Shown here: in pieces, positions 13,477 through 25,003 of the stretch
How positions within the stretch are numbered: position 1 is the first letter of the stretch
Layout: the number at the start of each line of letters is the position of its first letter
Origin: Novilysobacter selenitireducens
Lineage (GTDB): Bacteria > Pseudomonadota > Gammaproteobacteria > Xanthomonadales > Xanthomonadaceae
Length of the DNA: 64,000 nt
Direction: 5' to 3'
Assembly: GCF_020026895.1 (NCBI RefSeq)
Contig: NZ_JAINZW010000006.1
Coordinates: forward strand, 124,001 to 188,000
Notes under the pieces: generated by a model
The model's input: only the letters and a program-made list of their open reading frames with translations
What the model was told of the DNA's origin: nothing
Database searches by the model: none
Program-made: the position numbers and the translations under genes

Positions 13477-13567
13477 CGCGTCCGACTGCCGTGGGCGCAT
13501 AGCCGTATACGCCGCTGGGCCGGGGGATGCGCCCGCTGCCGGCACGTCCCGCTCGGGCACGGGGCGC

Positions 13568-13593
13568 AACCGCGGCTGAAGCCGCTCCTACAA
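13568..13593. repeat. Single REP palindrome between ispD and ispF
   Basis: A reverse-oriented unit (GCGGCTGAAGCCGCTCCTAC) sits in the gap between two genes that are often adjacent or fused. It ends 42 bases before the ispF start. Confidence 0.85.
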
Positions 13594-13633
13594 TGGTGCC
13601 GGGCGGCTTGGCCGCGAAAGGCACGAGGTAGCG

Positions 13634-14113
13634 ATGACATTCCGGATCGGCCAGGGCTTTGACGTCCACGCCTTCACCGACGGCGACCACGTCATGCTGG
13701 GCGGCGTGCGCGTCGACCACGACCGCGGCGTGGACGCCCATTCCGATGGCGACGTGGTGTTGCATGCCCTGTGCGACGCGATGCTCGGCGCGCTGGCGCT
13801 GGGCGACATCGGCCGCCACTTCCCACCGTCCGACGCGCGCTGGAAAGACGCCGACAGCCGCACGCTCCTGCGGCATTGCGACCGCCTGCTGCGCGAGCGC
13901 GGCTGGCGCGTGGGCAATGCCGACGTCACCGTCATCTGCGAGCGCCCGAAGGTCGGTCCACACGCGGAAGCGATGCGCGAAGGCATCGCGACCGACCTGG
14001 GTATCGGCGTCGACGACGTCAGCGTAAAGGCGACCACCAGCGAGCGGCTGGGCTTCACCGGCCGCGGCGAAGGCATCGCCGCGCAGGCGGTCTGCCTGCT
14101 CGTGCGGTCATGA
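13634..14113 (+). CDS. ispF: 2-C-methyl-D-erythritol 2,4-cyclodiphosphate synthase
   Basis: The 159-residue trimeric enzyme converts CDP-ME-2-phosphate to MEcPP. The zinc ligands are in GQGFDVHAF and in [23 protein letters not shown] is present as HFPPSDARW, and the C-terminal [20 protein letters not shown] is the family signature. The length matches the family. The ATGA overlap with truD shows translational coupling. Confidence 0.96.
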   Translation: MTFRIGQGFDVHAFTDGDHVMLGGVRVDHDRGVDAHSDGDVVLHALCDAMLGALALGDIGRHFPPSDARWKDADSRTLLRHCDRLLRERGWRVGNADVTVICERPKVGPHAEAMREGIATDLGIGVDDVSVKATTSERLGFTGRGEGIAAQAVCLLVRS

Positions 14114-15156
14114 GCGACGCTCGCGTGCTGCTGCCGCGCGCCCACGGCGAAGCCGTGCTGTCGGCGCGCATGCGCAGCGTGCCGGAGGATTTCCGCGTCG
14201 AGGAACTGCCGTCGTTCGAGCCGTCGGGAAGCGGGGAGCATCTGCTGCTGACGGTCGAGAAGCGCGGCATGAACACGGCCTACGCCGCCCGCCTGTTGGC
14301 CGAGTGGGCCGGTGTCCAGGAGATGGCGATCGGTTACGCCGGCCTGAAGGACCGGCACGCGCTGACCGTCCAGCGCTTCAGCGTGCACCTGCCCAGGCGC
14401 GTGGCACCCGACATCGCGCTGCTGGAGCGCGAAGGCGAGTTGCGCGTGCTCGGCCACCACTGGCATTCGCGCAAGCTGCCGCGCGGTGCGCTGGCCGGCA
14501 ACCGGTTCGGGCTGCTCCTGCGCGATGTGCAGGGTGCGCCCGGCGCCATCGACCAGCGGCTCGCGCGCATCGCCGAGGCGGGGGTGCCGAACTACTTCGG
14601 CGAACAGCGCTTTGGCCGGGAAGGCGACAACATCGCCCAGGCCCGCTCGATGTTTGCCGGTCGCCGCGTTCGGCGGGAGCAGCGCGGCATCCTGCTTTCG
14701 GCGGCGCGATCCCAGCTGTTCAACCGCGTGCTGGCGGCGCGGGTCGGGCGGGGCGACTGGGACCGTGCGCTGCCCGGCGAGGTCTGGATGCTGGACGGCA
14801 CCCGCAGCGTGTTCGGCCCGCAGCCACTCGATGAGGCCCTGGACGCCCGTCTCCAGCAGATGGATATCCACCCGACCGGCCCGCTGTGGGGACGCGGCGC
14901 ACTGCGGAGCGCGGACGACGTTGCGGGGATCGAGAATGCCGCTCTTGCGGACGAGGAGTCGCTTGCACTGAAGAAGGGCCTGGAGCGCGCCGGCCTGTCA
15001 CAGGAGCGCCGCGCCCTGAGGGTGCGCGCCGGTGGACTGGAATGGACCCGTCCGGCGCCGGGCACGCTGTCACTGACCTTCAGCCTGCCGGCCGGCAGCT
15101 ACGCGACCGCGGTACTGGCCGAGCTGGGCGAGGTCGCGGCGCAATCACCCTTCTGA
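14110..15156 (+). CDS. truD: tRNA pseudouridine(13) synthase
   Basis: The 348-residue product makes pseudouridine at position 13 of tRNA-Glu. The catalytic Asp is in [17 protein letters not shown], preceded by the N-terminal segment [19 protein letters not shown] and followed by [15 protein letters not shown]. The TRUD insertion domain with G-P-L-W-G and the closing [23 protein letters not shown] complete the family pattern. It starts inside the ispF stop (ATGA), the same order ispF-truD-surE seen in E. coli, but here separated from surE by a lipoprotein gene and an antisense smr gene. Confidence 0.95.
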   Translation: MSDARVLLPRAHGEAVLSARMRSVPEDFRVEELPSFEPSGSGEHLLLTVEKRGMNTAYAARLLAEWAGVQEMAIGYAGLKDRHALTVQRFSVHLPRRVAPDIALLEREGELRVLGHHWHSRKLPRGALAGNRFGLLLRDVQGAPGAIDQRLARIAEAGVPNYFGEQRFGREGDNIAQARSMFAGRRVRREQRGILLSAARSQLFNRVLAARVGRGDWDRALPGEVWMLDGTRSVFGPQPLDEALDARLQQMDIHPTGPLWGRGALRSADDVAGIENAALADEESLALKKGLERAGLSQERRALRVRAGGLEWTRPAPGTLSLTFSLPAGSYATAVLAELGEVAAQSPF

Positions 15157-15291
15157 CGACCGCCCATGCCGCCGTTCGTCGGCGGCATACCCTCGGCACT
15201 GGCCTCCGCCGACAGTCGGCGTATAAGCCGAAGTGAGCCCGGCAGGGGCCGGGCACCGGTGCACGCATGCACCGATTCGGAGGATGCCGTC

Positions 15292-15507
15292 ATGAATGCG
15301 AAATTGCGTGTCGTAATGCTGTCGCTTTCGGTGGTGATGCTGTCGGCCTGCACGACCACGTCGGGGCTGGCCGATACAACGCCGCTCACACCGGAGGAGC
15401 GCTATGTCGCCGAGGTCGAGCGGATCGCGCGGATTCGGGGTATCGAAGTAGTCTGGGTAAACCGGCCGGAAGCTACAAAGGATCTCGTCGCCAGCACTGA
15501 CGACTGA
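15292..15507 (+). CDS. Small predicted lipoprotein
   Basis: The 71-residue product has a type II signal peptide: a basic N terminus, a hydrophobic core, and a lipobox LSAC with the acylated Cys at position 20. The 52-residue mature part has the motif RGIEVVWVNRPEATKD near the end and no recognised domain. GGAGG 8 bases before the ATG supports the start. Third codon positions are visibly less GC-rich than in the neighbours (for example AAA, ATT, GTA, ACA codons), which suggests recent acquisition or relaxed selection. It stops 3 bases before the end of the convergent smr gene. Confidence 0.72.
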   Translation: MNAKLRVVMLSLSVVMLSACTTTSGLADTTPLTPEERYVAEVERIARIRGIEVVWVNRPEATKDLVASTDD

Positions 15508-15510
15508 CTG

Positions 15511-16089
15511 CTAGCGCCGCTTCGGCGCCAACAGCACAAGCACCGCACCGGTTCCGCCCTGCGCGGCAGGTGTCGAGTGGAACGCCAGCACGTCACCGCG
15601 CTGACGCAGGACGCGATCGACCACGTTCTTGACCACCGGCAACGCGGGGCCGCCGAACGGCGCCGCGACATGCAACCCCTTGCCGTGCACGACGCGCACG
15701 CAGCCGAGCATTTCGCGGTGCGCGTGCACAATGAATTCCCTCAATACCCGCTCGGCCTGGTCGGCGTTGGCACCGTGCAGGTCGAGTTCGTCCTGCGCGG
15801 CGATCTCACCACGCTTGAGCCGCTTGAAGACAGCAGGTGGCACCGATTCGCGTCGGTGGCTCAACACGTCGCCGGCGGCCACGGGGTCGGGGTGGCTGAT
15901 GGAACGCATTGACTGGACGGCTTCCATTTCGTCCAGCTCCGCCATGCGCGCCCGCGGGCGCGGCGGCGGTGCGCCTGGCGCGCGCGGCGCAGAGCGCACG
16001 CCGCGCACCGGACCCACGGCCTCGCGGAACAGCGATGCGTCGTCCGGCAGGTCATCGCGGTCGTCGGGTGCGGGCGGCGGTTTCGGCAT
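15511..16089 (-). CDS. Smr domain protein
   Basis: The 192-residue product has a disordered Pro/Arg/Asp-rich N-terminal half and a C-terminal Smr (small MutS-related) domain from about residue 98. This has [20 protein letters not shown] and the glycine-rich RVVHGKGLH, followed by the usual [11 protein letters not shown] helix. Smr domains are nucleases or nucleic-acid binders; the E. coli homologues are SmrA and SmrB, and SmrB is a ribosome-collision endonuclease. Which paralogue this equals cannot be decided from the motifs alone. The gene is divergent from surE and convergent with the small lipoprotein gene. Confidence 0.87.
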   Translation of the reverse strand: MPKPPPAPDDRDDLPDDASLFREAVGPVRGVRSAPRAPGAPPPRPRARMAELDEMEAVQSMRSISHPDPVAAGDVLSHRRESVPPAVFKRLKRGEIAAQDELDLHGANADQAERVLREFIVHAHREMLGCVRVVHGKGLHVAAPFGGPALPVVKNVVDRVLRQRGDVLAFHSTPAAQGGTGAVLVLLAPKRR

Positions 16090-16253
16090 GGCGCCAGACT
16101 AGCGCGCCAGCGCCCTGCATCAAGGGCGCGGTTGCACGGGCGCGGCGGTCAATCGGCAGGCATCGGCTATCATGGCCCGGTCATGGCGCAGGGCCTGGTC
16201 GATGTCGAATCGACGCCTCGCCATGCATTGCAGGCGTACGTCCAAGGGAGTCC

Positions 16254-17033
16254 ATGCAAGTTCTCGTAAGTAACGATGACGGGGTCGACGCACCCGGCAT
16301 CCGCGTGCTCGCCGAAGGCCTGCGCGCGGCCGGCCACGAGGTGGTCGTGATCGCCCCGGACCGCGACCGCTCCGGTGCCAGCAACTCGCTCACCCTGGAC
16401 ATGCCCATCCGGGTGGTGCAGCAGGACGAGGCCACCTGGCGCGTCTTCGGCACGCCCACCGACTGTGTCCACGTCGCAATCACCGGCATGTTGAAGGACG
16501 AGCCGGACATCGTGGTGTCGGGCATCAACAACACCGCCAACCTGGGCGACGACGTCATCTATTCGGGCACCGTGGCCGCGGCGATGGAAGGCCGCTTCCT
16601 AGGCCTGCCGTCAGTCGCTGTGTCGCTCGCCACCGCCGACCACGTGGGGCGCCACTACGAGACCGCGGCGCGCGCGGCGGCGGAGATCATCGCCCGCCTG
16701 CGCAGCGATCCATTGCCGGCCGACACCATGCTCAACGTCAACGTCCCGGACCGGCCGTGGGACGAGATTGCCGGTTTCGAAGTCACGCGCCTGGGCAACC
16801 GCCACCGCGCCGAGGACTGCATTCCCCAGGAAGACCCGCGCGGCCGCCAGTGGTGGTGGATCGGTGCGGCCGGCCCCGAGCAGGACGCCGGCCCCGGCAC
16901 CGATTTCCATGCGGTGCGCACCGGCCACATCTCCATCACGCCGATCCAGGTGGACCTCACCCGCTACCAGGCGCTGGAACAGGTGGCCAGCTGGGTGGAC
17001 GGACTGCAGCAGTCGCTGGAGCGTGCATCGTGA
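16254..17033 (+). CDS. surE: 5'/3'-nucleotidase SurE
   Basis: The 259-residue metal-dependent phosphatase acts on nucleoside monophosphates and is linked to stationary-phase survival. The metal site begins with [13 protein letters not shown] at the N terminus, followed by [26 protein letters not shown], and [21 protein letters not shown] with the binding Asn/Ser. An AAGGGAG ribosome-binding site precedes the ATG and rules out the longer open frame. The last bases overlap the pcm start. Confidence 0.96.
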   Translation: MQVLVSNDDGVDAPGIRVLAEGLRAAGHEVVVIAPDRDRSGASNSLTLDMPIRVVQQDEATWRVFGTPTDCVHVAITGMLKDEPDIVVSGINNTANLGDDVIYSGTVAAAMEGRFLGLPSVAVSLATADHVGRHYETAARAAAEIIARLRSDPLPADTMLNVNVPDRPWDEIAGFEVTRLGNRHRAEDCIPQEDPRGRQWWWIGAAGPEQDAGPGTDFHAVRTGHISITPIQVDLTRYQALEQVASWVDGLQQSLERAS

Positions 17034-17707
17034 GCCTGCGCATGCGACTGCAACCCGAGGCGATCGGATCGGGCATGACCTCGCAGCGGGTGCGCGACCG
17101 CCTGGTCGATCGCCTGCGCGACAACGGCATTGCCGACGAACGCGTCCTCAATGCCATCCGGACCGTGCCCCGCCACCTGTTCGTGGACGAGGCGCTGGCG
17201 ATGCGCGCCTATGAGGACACCGCGCTGCCCATCGGCCACGGCCAGACGATCTCGCAGCCGTGGGTGGTGGCGAAGATGACCGAATCGCTGCTGCAGGTGG
17301 CGCCTTCGCGCGTGCTGGAAATCGGAACGGGCTCGGGGTACCAGGCGGCCGTGCTGGCGGCACTGGGGCTTGAGGTCCACACCGTCGAGCGCATCGGCGA
17401 ACTGCTTCGCACCGCGCGCAAACGCTTCCGCCAGCTGGGCATGAACGTGCGCAGCAAGCACGACGACGGCCGCATTGGCTGGCCCGAGAACGGCCCGTTC
17501 GACGCGATCCTGGTGACCGCAGGCGCGCCCGCGGTCGTGGATGCGCTCACCGACCAGTTGGCCCCCGGAGGGCGGCTCATCGCCCCGGTGGGTGGCGCGA
17601 CCTCGCAGGTGCTGCTGCAGATCGACAGGACGGCCGACGGTCGCCTCGAGCAGCGCGAGCTGGCGCCGGTCGTGTTCGTGCCGCTGCGTTCGGGTCTTGT
17701 CGATTGA
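17030..17707 (+). CDS. pcm: Protein-L-isoaspartate O-methyltransferase
   Basis: The 225-residue SAM-dependent enzyme repairs isoaspartyl residues in damaged proteins. Motifs: [46 protein letters not shown], the SAM loop [18 protein letters not shown], and [15 protein letters not shown] chose the GTG at 17030, which overlaps the surE stop (GTGA). Its first residues ([13 protein letters not shown]) align with the N terminus usual in Xanthomonas; the ATG at 17042 is the alternative. The surE-pcm-nlpD order is conserved, but rpoS, which follows nlpD in many gammaproteobacteria, is not next here. Confidence 0.95.
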   Translation: MSLRMRLQPEAIGSGMTSQRVRDRLVDRLRDNGIADERVLNAIRTVPRHLFVDEALAMRAYEDTALPIGHGQTISQPWVVAKMTESLLQVAPSRVLEIGTGSGYQAAVLAALGLEVHTVERIGELLRTARKRFRQLGMNVRSKHDDGRIGWPENGPFDAILVTAGAPAVVDALTDQLAPGGRLIAPVGGATSQVLLQIDRTADGRLEQRELAPVVFVPLRSGLVD

Positions 17708-17802
17708 AGGCCACCGTTGAAGCCGCGTTCACCCATGGTTGGGCCAAGATGCAGGGCCCTGGCGGCCCCGTCGCCTTCCTCGCCAAAGGATTCTTCGACC
17801 GC

Positions 17803-18570
17803 ATGATGCTTGCCCGTCCGCGCCCCCAGTCCTTTGCGTTCGCCTGCCTGATGGCGCTGACCCTGCTGCTGGGAGCCTGCTCCAGCACGGTGGTGCGTGA
17901 ATCCGGCGGACCGGTGGCGGCGTCCAAGCCCAAGTACGGCGCGACCGCGCTCGTGCGTCGGGGTGACACGCTGTATCGCATCGCCACCGACAACGGCATC
18001 CGCGCGCGTGATCTCGCGGCATGGAACGGGATACCGGCGCCCTACACGATCTATCCCGGCCAGCGCCTGCGGCTGTATCCGCAGGCAGGTGGCGCGGTGG
18101 CCTCGCGTCCCGCCACGCCACGCACGTCCCAACCTTCAGCACGCCCCACGCCTCAGCGACCGCCGACAAGTACGCCGGCCCCGGCCCCGGTCGACAGCGG
18201 CGTCGCATGGCGATGGCCGGCCGAAGGCGACCTGATCGGCCGCTTCATCGCGGGTGATCCGACCAAGCAGGGCATCGACATCGGCGGGCAGGCCGGCGCA
18301 CCCGTCCGTGCCGCGGGCGATGGCGTGGTGGTGTATTCCGGTTCGGGCCTGGTGGGTTATGGCGAACTGATCATCATCAAGCACAACGAACAGTGGCTCT
18401 CGGCCTACGGCCATAACCGCAACCGGCTGGTCAATGAAGGCGCGGTGGTGAAGGCGGGCCAGCAGATCGCCGAGCTGGGCCGCAGCGGCGCGCCGCGCGA
18501 GATGCTGCACTTCGAGGTGCGCCACAACGGCAAGCCGGTCGATCCGCTGCGATACCTGCCGCGCCGCTGA
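17803..18570 (+). CDS. nlpD: NlpD-like lipoprotein: LysM plus degenerate LytM (M23) domain
   Basis: The 255-residue envelope protein has a lipoprotein signal ending in LLGAC (Cys26). A LysM peptidoglycan-binding domain follows (about residues 46-90, ALVRRGDTLYRIATDNGI to TIYPGQRLRLY), then a Pro/Ala/Thr linker and a C-terminal LytM domain. The zinc-site residues of active M23 peptidases are missing: the position of the first ligand reads KQGIDIGG, without His, and the HxH motif reads MLHFEV, with Met for the first His. As with E. coli NlpD, it should therefore activate amidase AmiC for septal cleavage rather than cut itself. The ATG at 17803 is preferred because it places the lipobox normally; a TTG at 17704 would add 33 residues. 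Confidence 0.88.
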   Translation: MMLARPRPQSFAFACLMALTLLLGACSSTVVRESGGPVAASKPKYGATALVRRGDTLYRIATDNGIRARDLAAWNGIPAPYTIYPGQRLRLYPQAGGAVASRPATPRTSQPSARPTPQRPPTSTPAPAPVDSGVAWRWPAEGDLIGRFIAGDPTKQGIDIGGQAGAPVRAAGDGVVVYSGSGLVGYGELIIIKHNEQWLSAYGHNRNRLVNEGAVVKAGQQIAELGRSGAPREMLHFEVRHNGKPVDPLRYLPRR

Positions 18571-18618
18571 TCCAGCCGGCCGCCGCCACGGGCGGTGCGG
18601 GATGGCTGCAACCCGGCG

Positions 18619-18996
18619 CTAGCTGCCGGTGAGGATGAAACCCGCCACCACGTTGCGCCCCTCACCCGCCAGCACGGTATAGGTCCGCGCGGCGGCGTCG
18701 TTGGCCATGACTTCGATGCCGACACCGCGGCGCAGGCATTCGGCCATCACCGCTGCGGGCGGGAAGACCTGGGTCGCGCCCGTGCCCAGCACCACGACGT
18801 CAGGCGACATCGTCAGCAGCGGCTGCAGTGCGTCCGGGGTCAGCAGGGACGGGGCGGGGGGCGTCCAGTCCGCAAGCAACGTACCGGGCGCGATCACGAA
18901 ACTCGACGTCAGCCGGCGGTCGTTGACGAGCGCCGAGCGGCCGTCGGCGCCGCGCAGGACGTAGGCATGTTCGGCGGGCTCGAGGTTGAGCTGCAT
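18619..18996 (-). CDS. Mth938-like (DUF498) domain protein
   Basis: The 125-residue protein matches the Mth938/DUF498 fold also found in human NDUFAF3. Visible features are the N-terminal hairpin VLRGADGRSALVNDRRLTSSFVIAPG, the core VVVLGTGATQVFPPAAVMAECLRRGVGIEVM, and DAAARTYTVLAGEGRNVVAGFIL. Its molecular function in bacteria is not known. It lies 19 bases after yhbY on the same strand, so the two are probably one transcript, and is convergent with nlpD. The ATG at 18996 was chosen because upstream sequence belongs to yhbY. Confidence 0.83.
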   Translation of the reverse strand: MQLNLEPAEHAYVLRGADGRSALVNDRRLTSSFVIAPGTLLADWTPPAPSLLTPDALQPLLTMSPDVVVLGTGATQVFPPAAVMAECLRRGVGIEVMANDAAARTYTVLAGEGRNVVAGFILTGS

Positions 18997-19015
18997 GGCG
19001 CGCCGCGTGGACCGG

Positions 19016-19321
19016 TCAGGCGCGCGGCAGCACGATCTGCCGGCGGTCGCGGCTCTGGCGGTACAGCACCGCGGTATGGCCGATGCGCTGGACCAGCGCG
19101 GCACCGGTGCGTCCCACCAGCGTGTCGATCATCGCGTCCCGCTCTTCGCGGTCCCCGGCGGCGACCTTGACCTTGATCAGCTCGTGGTGCTCCAGTGCGC
19201 CATCGAGCTCGGTCACCAGCGCATCGGTGATGCCCTTGCCGCCGACCTGGAGCATCGCCTTGAGGCCGTGTGCCTGGCCGCGCAGGAAGCGGGTCTGGGC
19301 GGCGGTAAGCGGGGTCGGCAT
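19016..19321 (-). CDS. yhbY: YhbY-type CRM-domain RNA-binding protein
   Basis: The 101-residue protein is a single CRM domain: [28 protein letters not shown] contains the GxxG-type RNA-binding loop (GGKG), and [21 protein letters not shown] follows. The E. coli protein associates with precursor 50S subunits and helps ribosome assembly. It is transcribed divergently from rlmE (74 bases between starts), a conserved arrangement next to rlmE-ftsH. The inner ATG (MPTPLTAAQ) gives the family length. Confidence 0.92.
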   Translation of the reverse strand: MPTPLTAAQTRFLRGQAHGLKAMLQVGGKGITDALVTELDGALEHHELIKVKVAAGDREERDAMIDTLVGRTGAALVQRIGHTAVLYRQSRDRRQIVLPRA

Positions 19322-19395
19322 CGGGGCACGCAGTCGGGCTGGAACGGGCACGCAGGGTATCATGGCGGCCCCACGTTCCCGCCTTCCGACAGCCC

Positions 19396-20028
19396 ATGGC
19401 CACCCGCAGCAAGAGCAGCCAGCGCTGGCTCAAGGAGCACTTCTCCGACCCTTTCGTGAAGAAGGCCAAGGCCGAGGGCCTGCGGTCGCGTGCCGCCTAC
19501 AAGCTGGAGGAGCTGGTCGAGCGCGACCGACTGCTGCGCCCGGGCATGGTGGTGGTCGACCTCGGCGCCGCGCCCGGCGGGTGGTCCCAATGGGTGCGGC
19601 AGGCGCTGGGCGAGCGCGGGCGGGTCATCGCGCTGGACATCCTCGACATGCCGCCGTTGGCCGGGGTGGAGTTCCTTCAGGGCGATTTCAGGGAGGACGC
19701 CGTCCTATCGCAGTTGGAGGCCCTGTTGGACGGCACGTCGGTCGACCTTGTGCTGTCGGATATGGCCCCCAATAAGAGCGGGGTGGATGCGGTCGACATG
19801 CCCCGGGCGATGTACCTGTCCGAACTGGCGATGGATTTCGCCGACCGCCACCTGCGGGTGGGGGGCGATTTCCTGATCAAGCTGTTCCAGGGCGTGGGCT
19901 TTGACGACTACGTGAAGGAGCTGCGCCGCCGCTATGAGAAGGTCGCGATCCGCAAGCCCGCGGCCTCCCGTAAACGCTCGCCGGAGGTGTATGCGCTGGC
20001 ACAGGGCAGGCGGGCACAAATTAAGTAA
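19396..20028 (+). CDS. rlmE: 23S rRNA (uridine2552-2'-O)-methyltransferase
   Basis: The 210-residue RrmJ/FtsJ enzyme methylates U2552 of 23S rRNA in the assembling 50S subunit. It begins with the family segment [22 protein letters not shown] and RAAYKLEEL (with the first Lys of the K-D-K-E tetrad). The SAM motif is [16 protein letters not shown], the catalytic Asp lies in [14 protein letters not shown], and the third residue lies in [15 protein letters not shown]. ftsH follows 131 bases downstream, as in E. coli where the two are co-transcribed and heat inducible; I could not confirm a sigma-32 promoter. Confidence 0.95.
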   Translation: MATRSKSSQRWLKEHFSDPFVKKAKAEGLRSRAAYKLEELVERDRLLRPGMVVVDLGAAPGGWSQWVRQALGERGRVIALDILDMPPLAGVEFLQGDFREDAVLSQLEALLDGTSVDLVLSDMAPNKSGVDAVDMPRAMYLSELAMDFADRHLRVGGDFLIKLFQGVGFDDYVKELRRRYEKVAIRKPAASRKRSPEVYALAQGRRAQIK

Positions 20029-20159
20029 GGTGCGGGGTCCGATACGGCGCCCCGGGGTGCAGGCGGATGCTGCAGCCGGAAGAGCCTCCAGCCCGTATAT
20101 GCAGTCCCCCCCACGTGCCACGGCACGACCGTAATGAACGACGCCTCAGGCAGGAACGA

Positions 20160-22082
<1,923 letters not shown>

Positions 22083-22122
22083 CGGTCTCAGCTACCACGC
22101 TCGCGCTTGCCGCATCGAAAGG

Positions 22123-22151
22123 AAAAGGCCAGAGTCCGCTCTGGCCTTTTT
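22123..22151 (+). terminator. Intrinsic terminator after ftsH
   Basis: A perfect 12-bp stem (AAAAGGCCAGAG pairing with CTCTGGCCTTTT) with a TCCG loop and T-run lies 40 bases after the ftsH stop. Confidence 0.93.
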
Positions 22152-22169
22152 CGTTGGCGCCTTACGACC

Positions 22170-22370
22170 GTGCACGCCCCATCGATCACCGTCCCGATCC
22201 GCAGGCTGCTGCTCGCCGCGCTCGCCGCGTTGGTGCTGCTACCGGCGCTCGGCATGGCGCTCGGGGAACCCCGCGCATATGCCACCGCTGGCATCGTGTT
22301 GGCAGCCGTCTGGCTGGCGATGGCGGCGGTCGGCCTGCTGCGGCAGCGTCGAGGGCCCGGGAATGACTGA
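22170..22370 (+). CDS. Small two-span membrane protein upstream of folP
   Basis: The 66-residue product, from a GTG start, has two hydrophobic segments (LLLAALAALVLLPALGMAL and ATAGIVLAAVWLAMAAVGLL) joined by a short polar loop, and ends with RQRRGPGND. The basic residues at both ends predict both termini in the cytoplasm. It begins after the ftsH terminator, and its last eight bases overlap the folP start, so it probably heads the folP transcript and is translationally coupled to it. I recognise no family. An upstream in-frame ATG at 22107 would run through the terminator and is rejected. Confidence 0.55.
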   Translation: MHAPSITVPIRRLLLAALAALVLLPALGMALGEPRAYATAGIVLAAVWLAMAAVGLLRQRRGPGND

Positions 22371-23274
22371 CGGATTCTTCGACACGGTCCGCACGCTCGA
22401 TTGCAACGGGCGTTCGTTGCGGCTCGATCGTTGCCGGGTGATGGGCATCGTCAACGTGACGCCGGATTCGTTTTCCGACGGAGGCCGGCATGCGACGACC
22501 GATGCCGCGGTCGCCCACGCTCTGCGCCTGGTGGAAGAGGGTGCGGACGTGCTCGACGTGGGCGGCGAATCGACCCGCCCCGGTGCGGAGGCGGTGTCGC
22601 TCGAAGAAGAGCTGCAGCGCGTGGTTCCCGTGATCGAGCGACTGGCGCGCGAAACCGACGTGCCGATCAGCGTCGACACCAGCAAGCCGGAGGTAATGCG
22701 GGCCGCGGTCGAGGCCGGGGCCGGCATGGTCAACGATGTGCGGGCGTTGTCGGAACCCGGCGCGATGGAGGCAGCGTCCGTACTCGGCGTGCCGGTCGTG
22801 CTGATGCACATGAAGGGCGAGCCGCGCTCGATGCAGGAGGCGCCGACGTACGACGACGTGGTCGGCGACGTGCACCGCTTCCTTGCCGAGCGCATCTTTG
22901 CTGCGGAAATGGCCGGCATCGACAAGAAGCGCATCGTGGTCGACCCCGGCTTCGGGTTCGGCAAGACGCGCGAGCACAACCTGCTGCTGCTGTCGCACCT
23001 GGACCGCTTCGTCGAGCTGGGTGTGCCGGTGCTGGCCGGGCTGTCGCGCAAGCGGCTGATCGGCGAGCTGACCGGCCGCGACGTACCGGCCGATCGTGTC
23101 CACGGCTCGGTGGCCGCGCACCTGGTCGCCGCGCAGCGCGGCGCGCGACTGGTGCGGGTGCACGATGTCGCTGCGACCGTCGACGCACTGAAGGTCTGGG
23201 AAGCGGTCGCTGCGATGCCGGCGCCGGCTGGCCGGAAGGACGCGCCTGCGATCCGTTGGCCCGACGACGATTGA
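22363..23274 (+). CDS. folP: Dihydropteroate synthase
   Basis: The 303-residue TIM-barrel enzyme joins p-aminobenzoate to dihydropterin pyrophosphate in folate synthesis and is the sulfonamide target. Signatures: MGIVNVTPDSFSDGGRH, DVLDVGGESTRPGAEAV, PISVDTSKPEVMRAA, MVNDVRAL, VVLMHMKGEPRSMQ, IVVDPGFGFGKTREHN, LAGLSRKRLIGELTG and a closing VRVHDVAATVDALKVW. The ATG lies inside the end of the small membrane-protein gene. glmM, the usual downstream neighbour in E. coli, is not present here. Confidence 0.96.
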   Translation: MTDGFFDTVRTLDCNGRSLRLDRCRVMGIVNVTPDSFSDGGRHATTDAAVAHALRLVEEGADVLDVGGESTRPGAEAVSLEEELQRVVPVIERLARETDVPISVDTSKPEVMRAAVEAGAGMVNDVRALSEPGAMEAASVLGVPVVLMHMKGEPRSMQEAPTYDDVVGDVHRFLAERIFAAEMAGIDKKRIVVDPGFGFGKTREHNLLLLSHLDRFVELGVPVLAGLSRKRLIGELTGRDVPADRVHGSVAAHLVAAQRGARLVRVHDVAATVDALKVWEAVAAMPAPAGRKDAPAIRWPDDD

Positions 23275-23359
23275 TCGATCGCGATGGCGGTTCGTCGCCG
23301 ACGTGGCGAAAATCTCGCCAAAGCGTCAGGGCGCCCCGCGGCAGCTGGCCTCCGGCGAC

Positions 23360-23405
23360 TTGTCCACAGCTTGCCTCGCCCGCTTGTCCACAGCCGTTGT
23401 GCATA
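23360..23405 (+). promoter_or_regulatory. Cluster of DnaA-box-like 9-mers upstream of putP
   Basis: Two identical direct copies of TTGTCCACA (23360-23368 and 23384-23392), each one mismatch from the DnaA box TTATCCACA, are spaced exactly 24 bases apart. A weaker TTGTGCATA follows at 23397. They lie 65-110 bases upstream of the putP start. Function is inferred from sequence resemblance only. Confidence 0.45.
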
Positions 23406-23469
23406 AGCGGGGTGGGGTTGCAGACCGGCGCGCGCTAAGCTGCCGGCCGGATTTCGACGGGGGAACCGC

Positions 23470-24978
23470 ATGACCGCCAGCACGCCGCTGATCGTGACCT
23501 TCCTGCTGTACCTGCTCGCGATGGTGGGGATCGGCTTCGTTGCCTGGCGTTCCACAAAGAACTTCGACGACTACATCCTCGGCGGCCGCAGCCTCGGCCC
23601 GGGCGTGACCGCGCTGTCGGCCGGCGCCTCGGACATGAGTGGCTGGCTGCTGATGGGCCTGCCGGGGGCGATGTACCTGGGCGGCGTGTCGGAGGCCTGG
23701 ATCGCCATCGGACTGGTGGCGGGCGCGTGGGCCAATTGGAAGTTCGTCGCCGGCCCGCTGCGCGTCTACACCGAGCGCACCGACAACGCGCTGACGCTGC
23801 CGGACTTCTTCACCAGCCGGTTCCACGACACCGGCCGCGCGCTGCGGGTGCTGTCGGCGGTGGTGATCCTGGTGTTCTTCGCGGTGTACTGCGCGTCGGG
23901 CATCGTGGCCGGCGGCCGGTTGTTCGAGAGCGTGTTCGGCCTGCCCTACGCGCAGGCGATCTGGTGGGGCGCGGCGGTCACCATCCTCTACACGCTGGTC
24001 GGTGGGTTCCTCGCGGTGAGCTGGACGGACACCGCGCAGGGCGTGCTGATGCTGTTCGCGCTGTTGCTGACGCCGATCCTGCTGATCGTCGCCACCGGCG
24101 GCTTCGACTCCACGCTGGCCGCGATCCGCGCCGAGGCGCCGGCCCGCCTGGACTGGTTCCGCGGCGGCGAGCTTGGCCTGGTCGGCATCGTCTCGCTGAT
24201 CGCGTGGGGGCTGGGCTACTTCGGCCAGCCGCACATCCTGGCGCGCTTCATGGCAGCCGGTGGCGTGCACACGATTCCCGTGGCGCGCCGCATCGGCATG
24301 ACCTGGATGATCCTGTGCCTGGCCGGCTCGCTGACCGTGGGCTTCCTCGGCATCGGCTATTTCGCCGAGCATCCCGAGTCGGCAGGCCCGGTCATCGCGA
24401 ACCCCGAGCGCGTGTTCATCGCCGTCGTGGAGCTGTTGTTCAACCCGTGGGTCGCCGGCGTGATCCTGTCGGCGATCCTCGCGGCGGTGATGAGCACGCT
24501 GTCGAGCCAGTTGCTGGTGTGCTCCAGCGTGCTGTCGGAGGACTTCTATCGCGGGTTCCTGCGCAAGCAGGCCAGCCAGACCGAACTGGTGTGGGTCGGC
24601 CGTGGCAGCGTGCTACTGGTGGCGCTCGTCGCCATGTGGCTGGCGCGTGACCCCGACAGCCGCGTGCTGGGCCTAGTGTCCTATGCGTGGGCGGGCTTCG
24701 GCGCCGCCTTCGGCCCGGTCGTGCTGTTGGCGCTGTTCTGGCAGCGCATGACGCGCAATGGCGCGCTGACCGGCATGGTGGCGGGTGCGGCTACGGTCAT
24801 CCTGTGGAAGCAGGTGGCGGTCGGTATGTACGGCAGCGGGCTCTACGAGATCGTGCCCGGCTTCATCGCGGCCACGGTGGCGATCATCCTGGTCAGCCGC
24901 CTCGATCGCGAACCGCCGCAGGAGATCCAGGCGGTGCACATGCAGGTGCGCGCGTCGCTGCGCGAAACCGGCTACTGA
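23470..24978 (+). CDS. putP: Sodium/proline symporter
   Basis: The 502-residue member of the sodium:solute symporter family has about 13 membrane spans. It begins with [20 protein letters not shown], followed by the family block [22 protein letters not shown] (Na+ and proline site region), [11 protein letters not shown], and [15 protein letters not shown]. These are the PutP-type signatures rather than those of the acetate (ActP) or pantothenate (PanF) branches. It imports proline with Na+ for nutrition or osmoprotection. putA is not in the window. The start follows GGGGGAACCGC, and miaA starts 25 bases downstream. Confidence 0.9.
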   Translation: MTASTPLIVTFLLYLLAMVGIGFVAWRSTKNFDDYILGGRSLGPGVTALSAGASDMSGWLLMGLPGAMYLGGVSEAWIAIGLVAGAWANWKFVAGPLRVYTERTDNALTLPDFFTSRFHDTGRALRVLSAVVILVFFAVYCASGIVAGGRLFESVFGLPYAQAIWWGAAVTILYTLVGGFLAVSWTDTAQGVLMLFALLLTPILLIVATGGFDSTLAAIRAEAPARLDWFRGGELGLVGIVSLIAWGLGYFGQPHILARFMAAGGVHTIPVARRIGMTWMILCLAGSLTVGFLGIGYFAEHPESAGPVIANPERVFIAVVELLFNPWVAGVILSAILAAVMSTLSSQLLVCSSVLSEDFYRGFLRKQASQTELVWVGRGSVLLVALVAMWLARDPDSRVLGLVSYAWAGFGAAFGPVVLLALFWQRMTRNGALTGMVAGAATVILWKQVAVGMYGSGLYEIVPGFIAATVAIILVSRLDREPPQEIQAVHMQVRASLRETGY

Positions 24979-25003
24979 CGAACGTCGCCAACCGGCCCGC
25001 ACG

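Noticed and set aside
17803-18570. Active M23 endopeptidase
   Set aside because: The zinc-binding His residues are replaced (KQGID and MLHFE), so an NlpD-type activator is more likely than a hydrolase.
23275-23469. Possible replication origin because of the DnaA-box-like words
   Set aside because: No dnaA, dnaN, parAB, rpmH or gidA neighbourhood, no AT-rich unwinding region, and only two good boxes.
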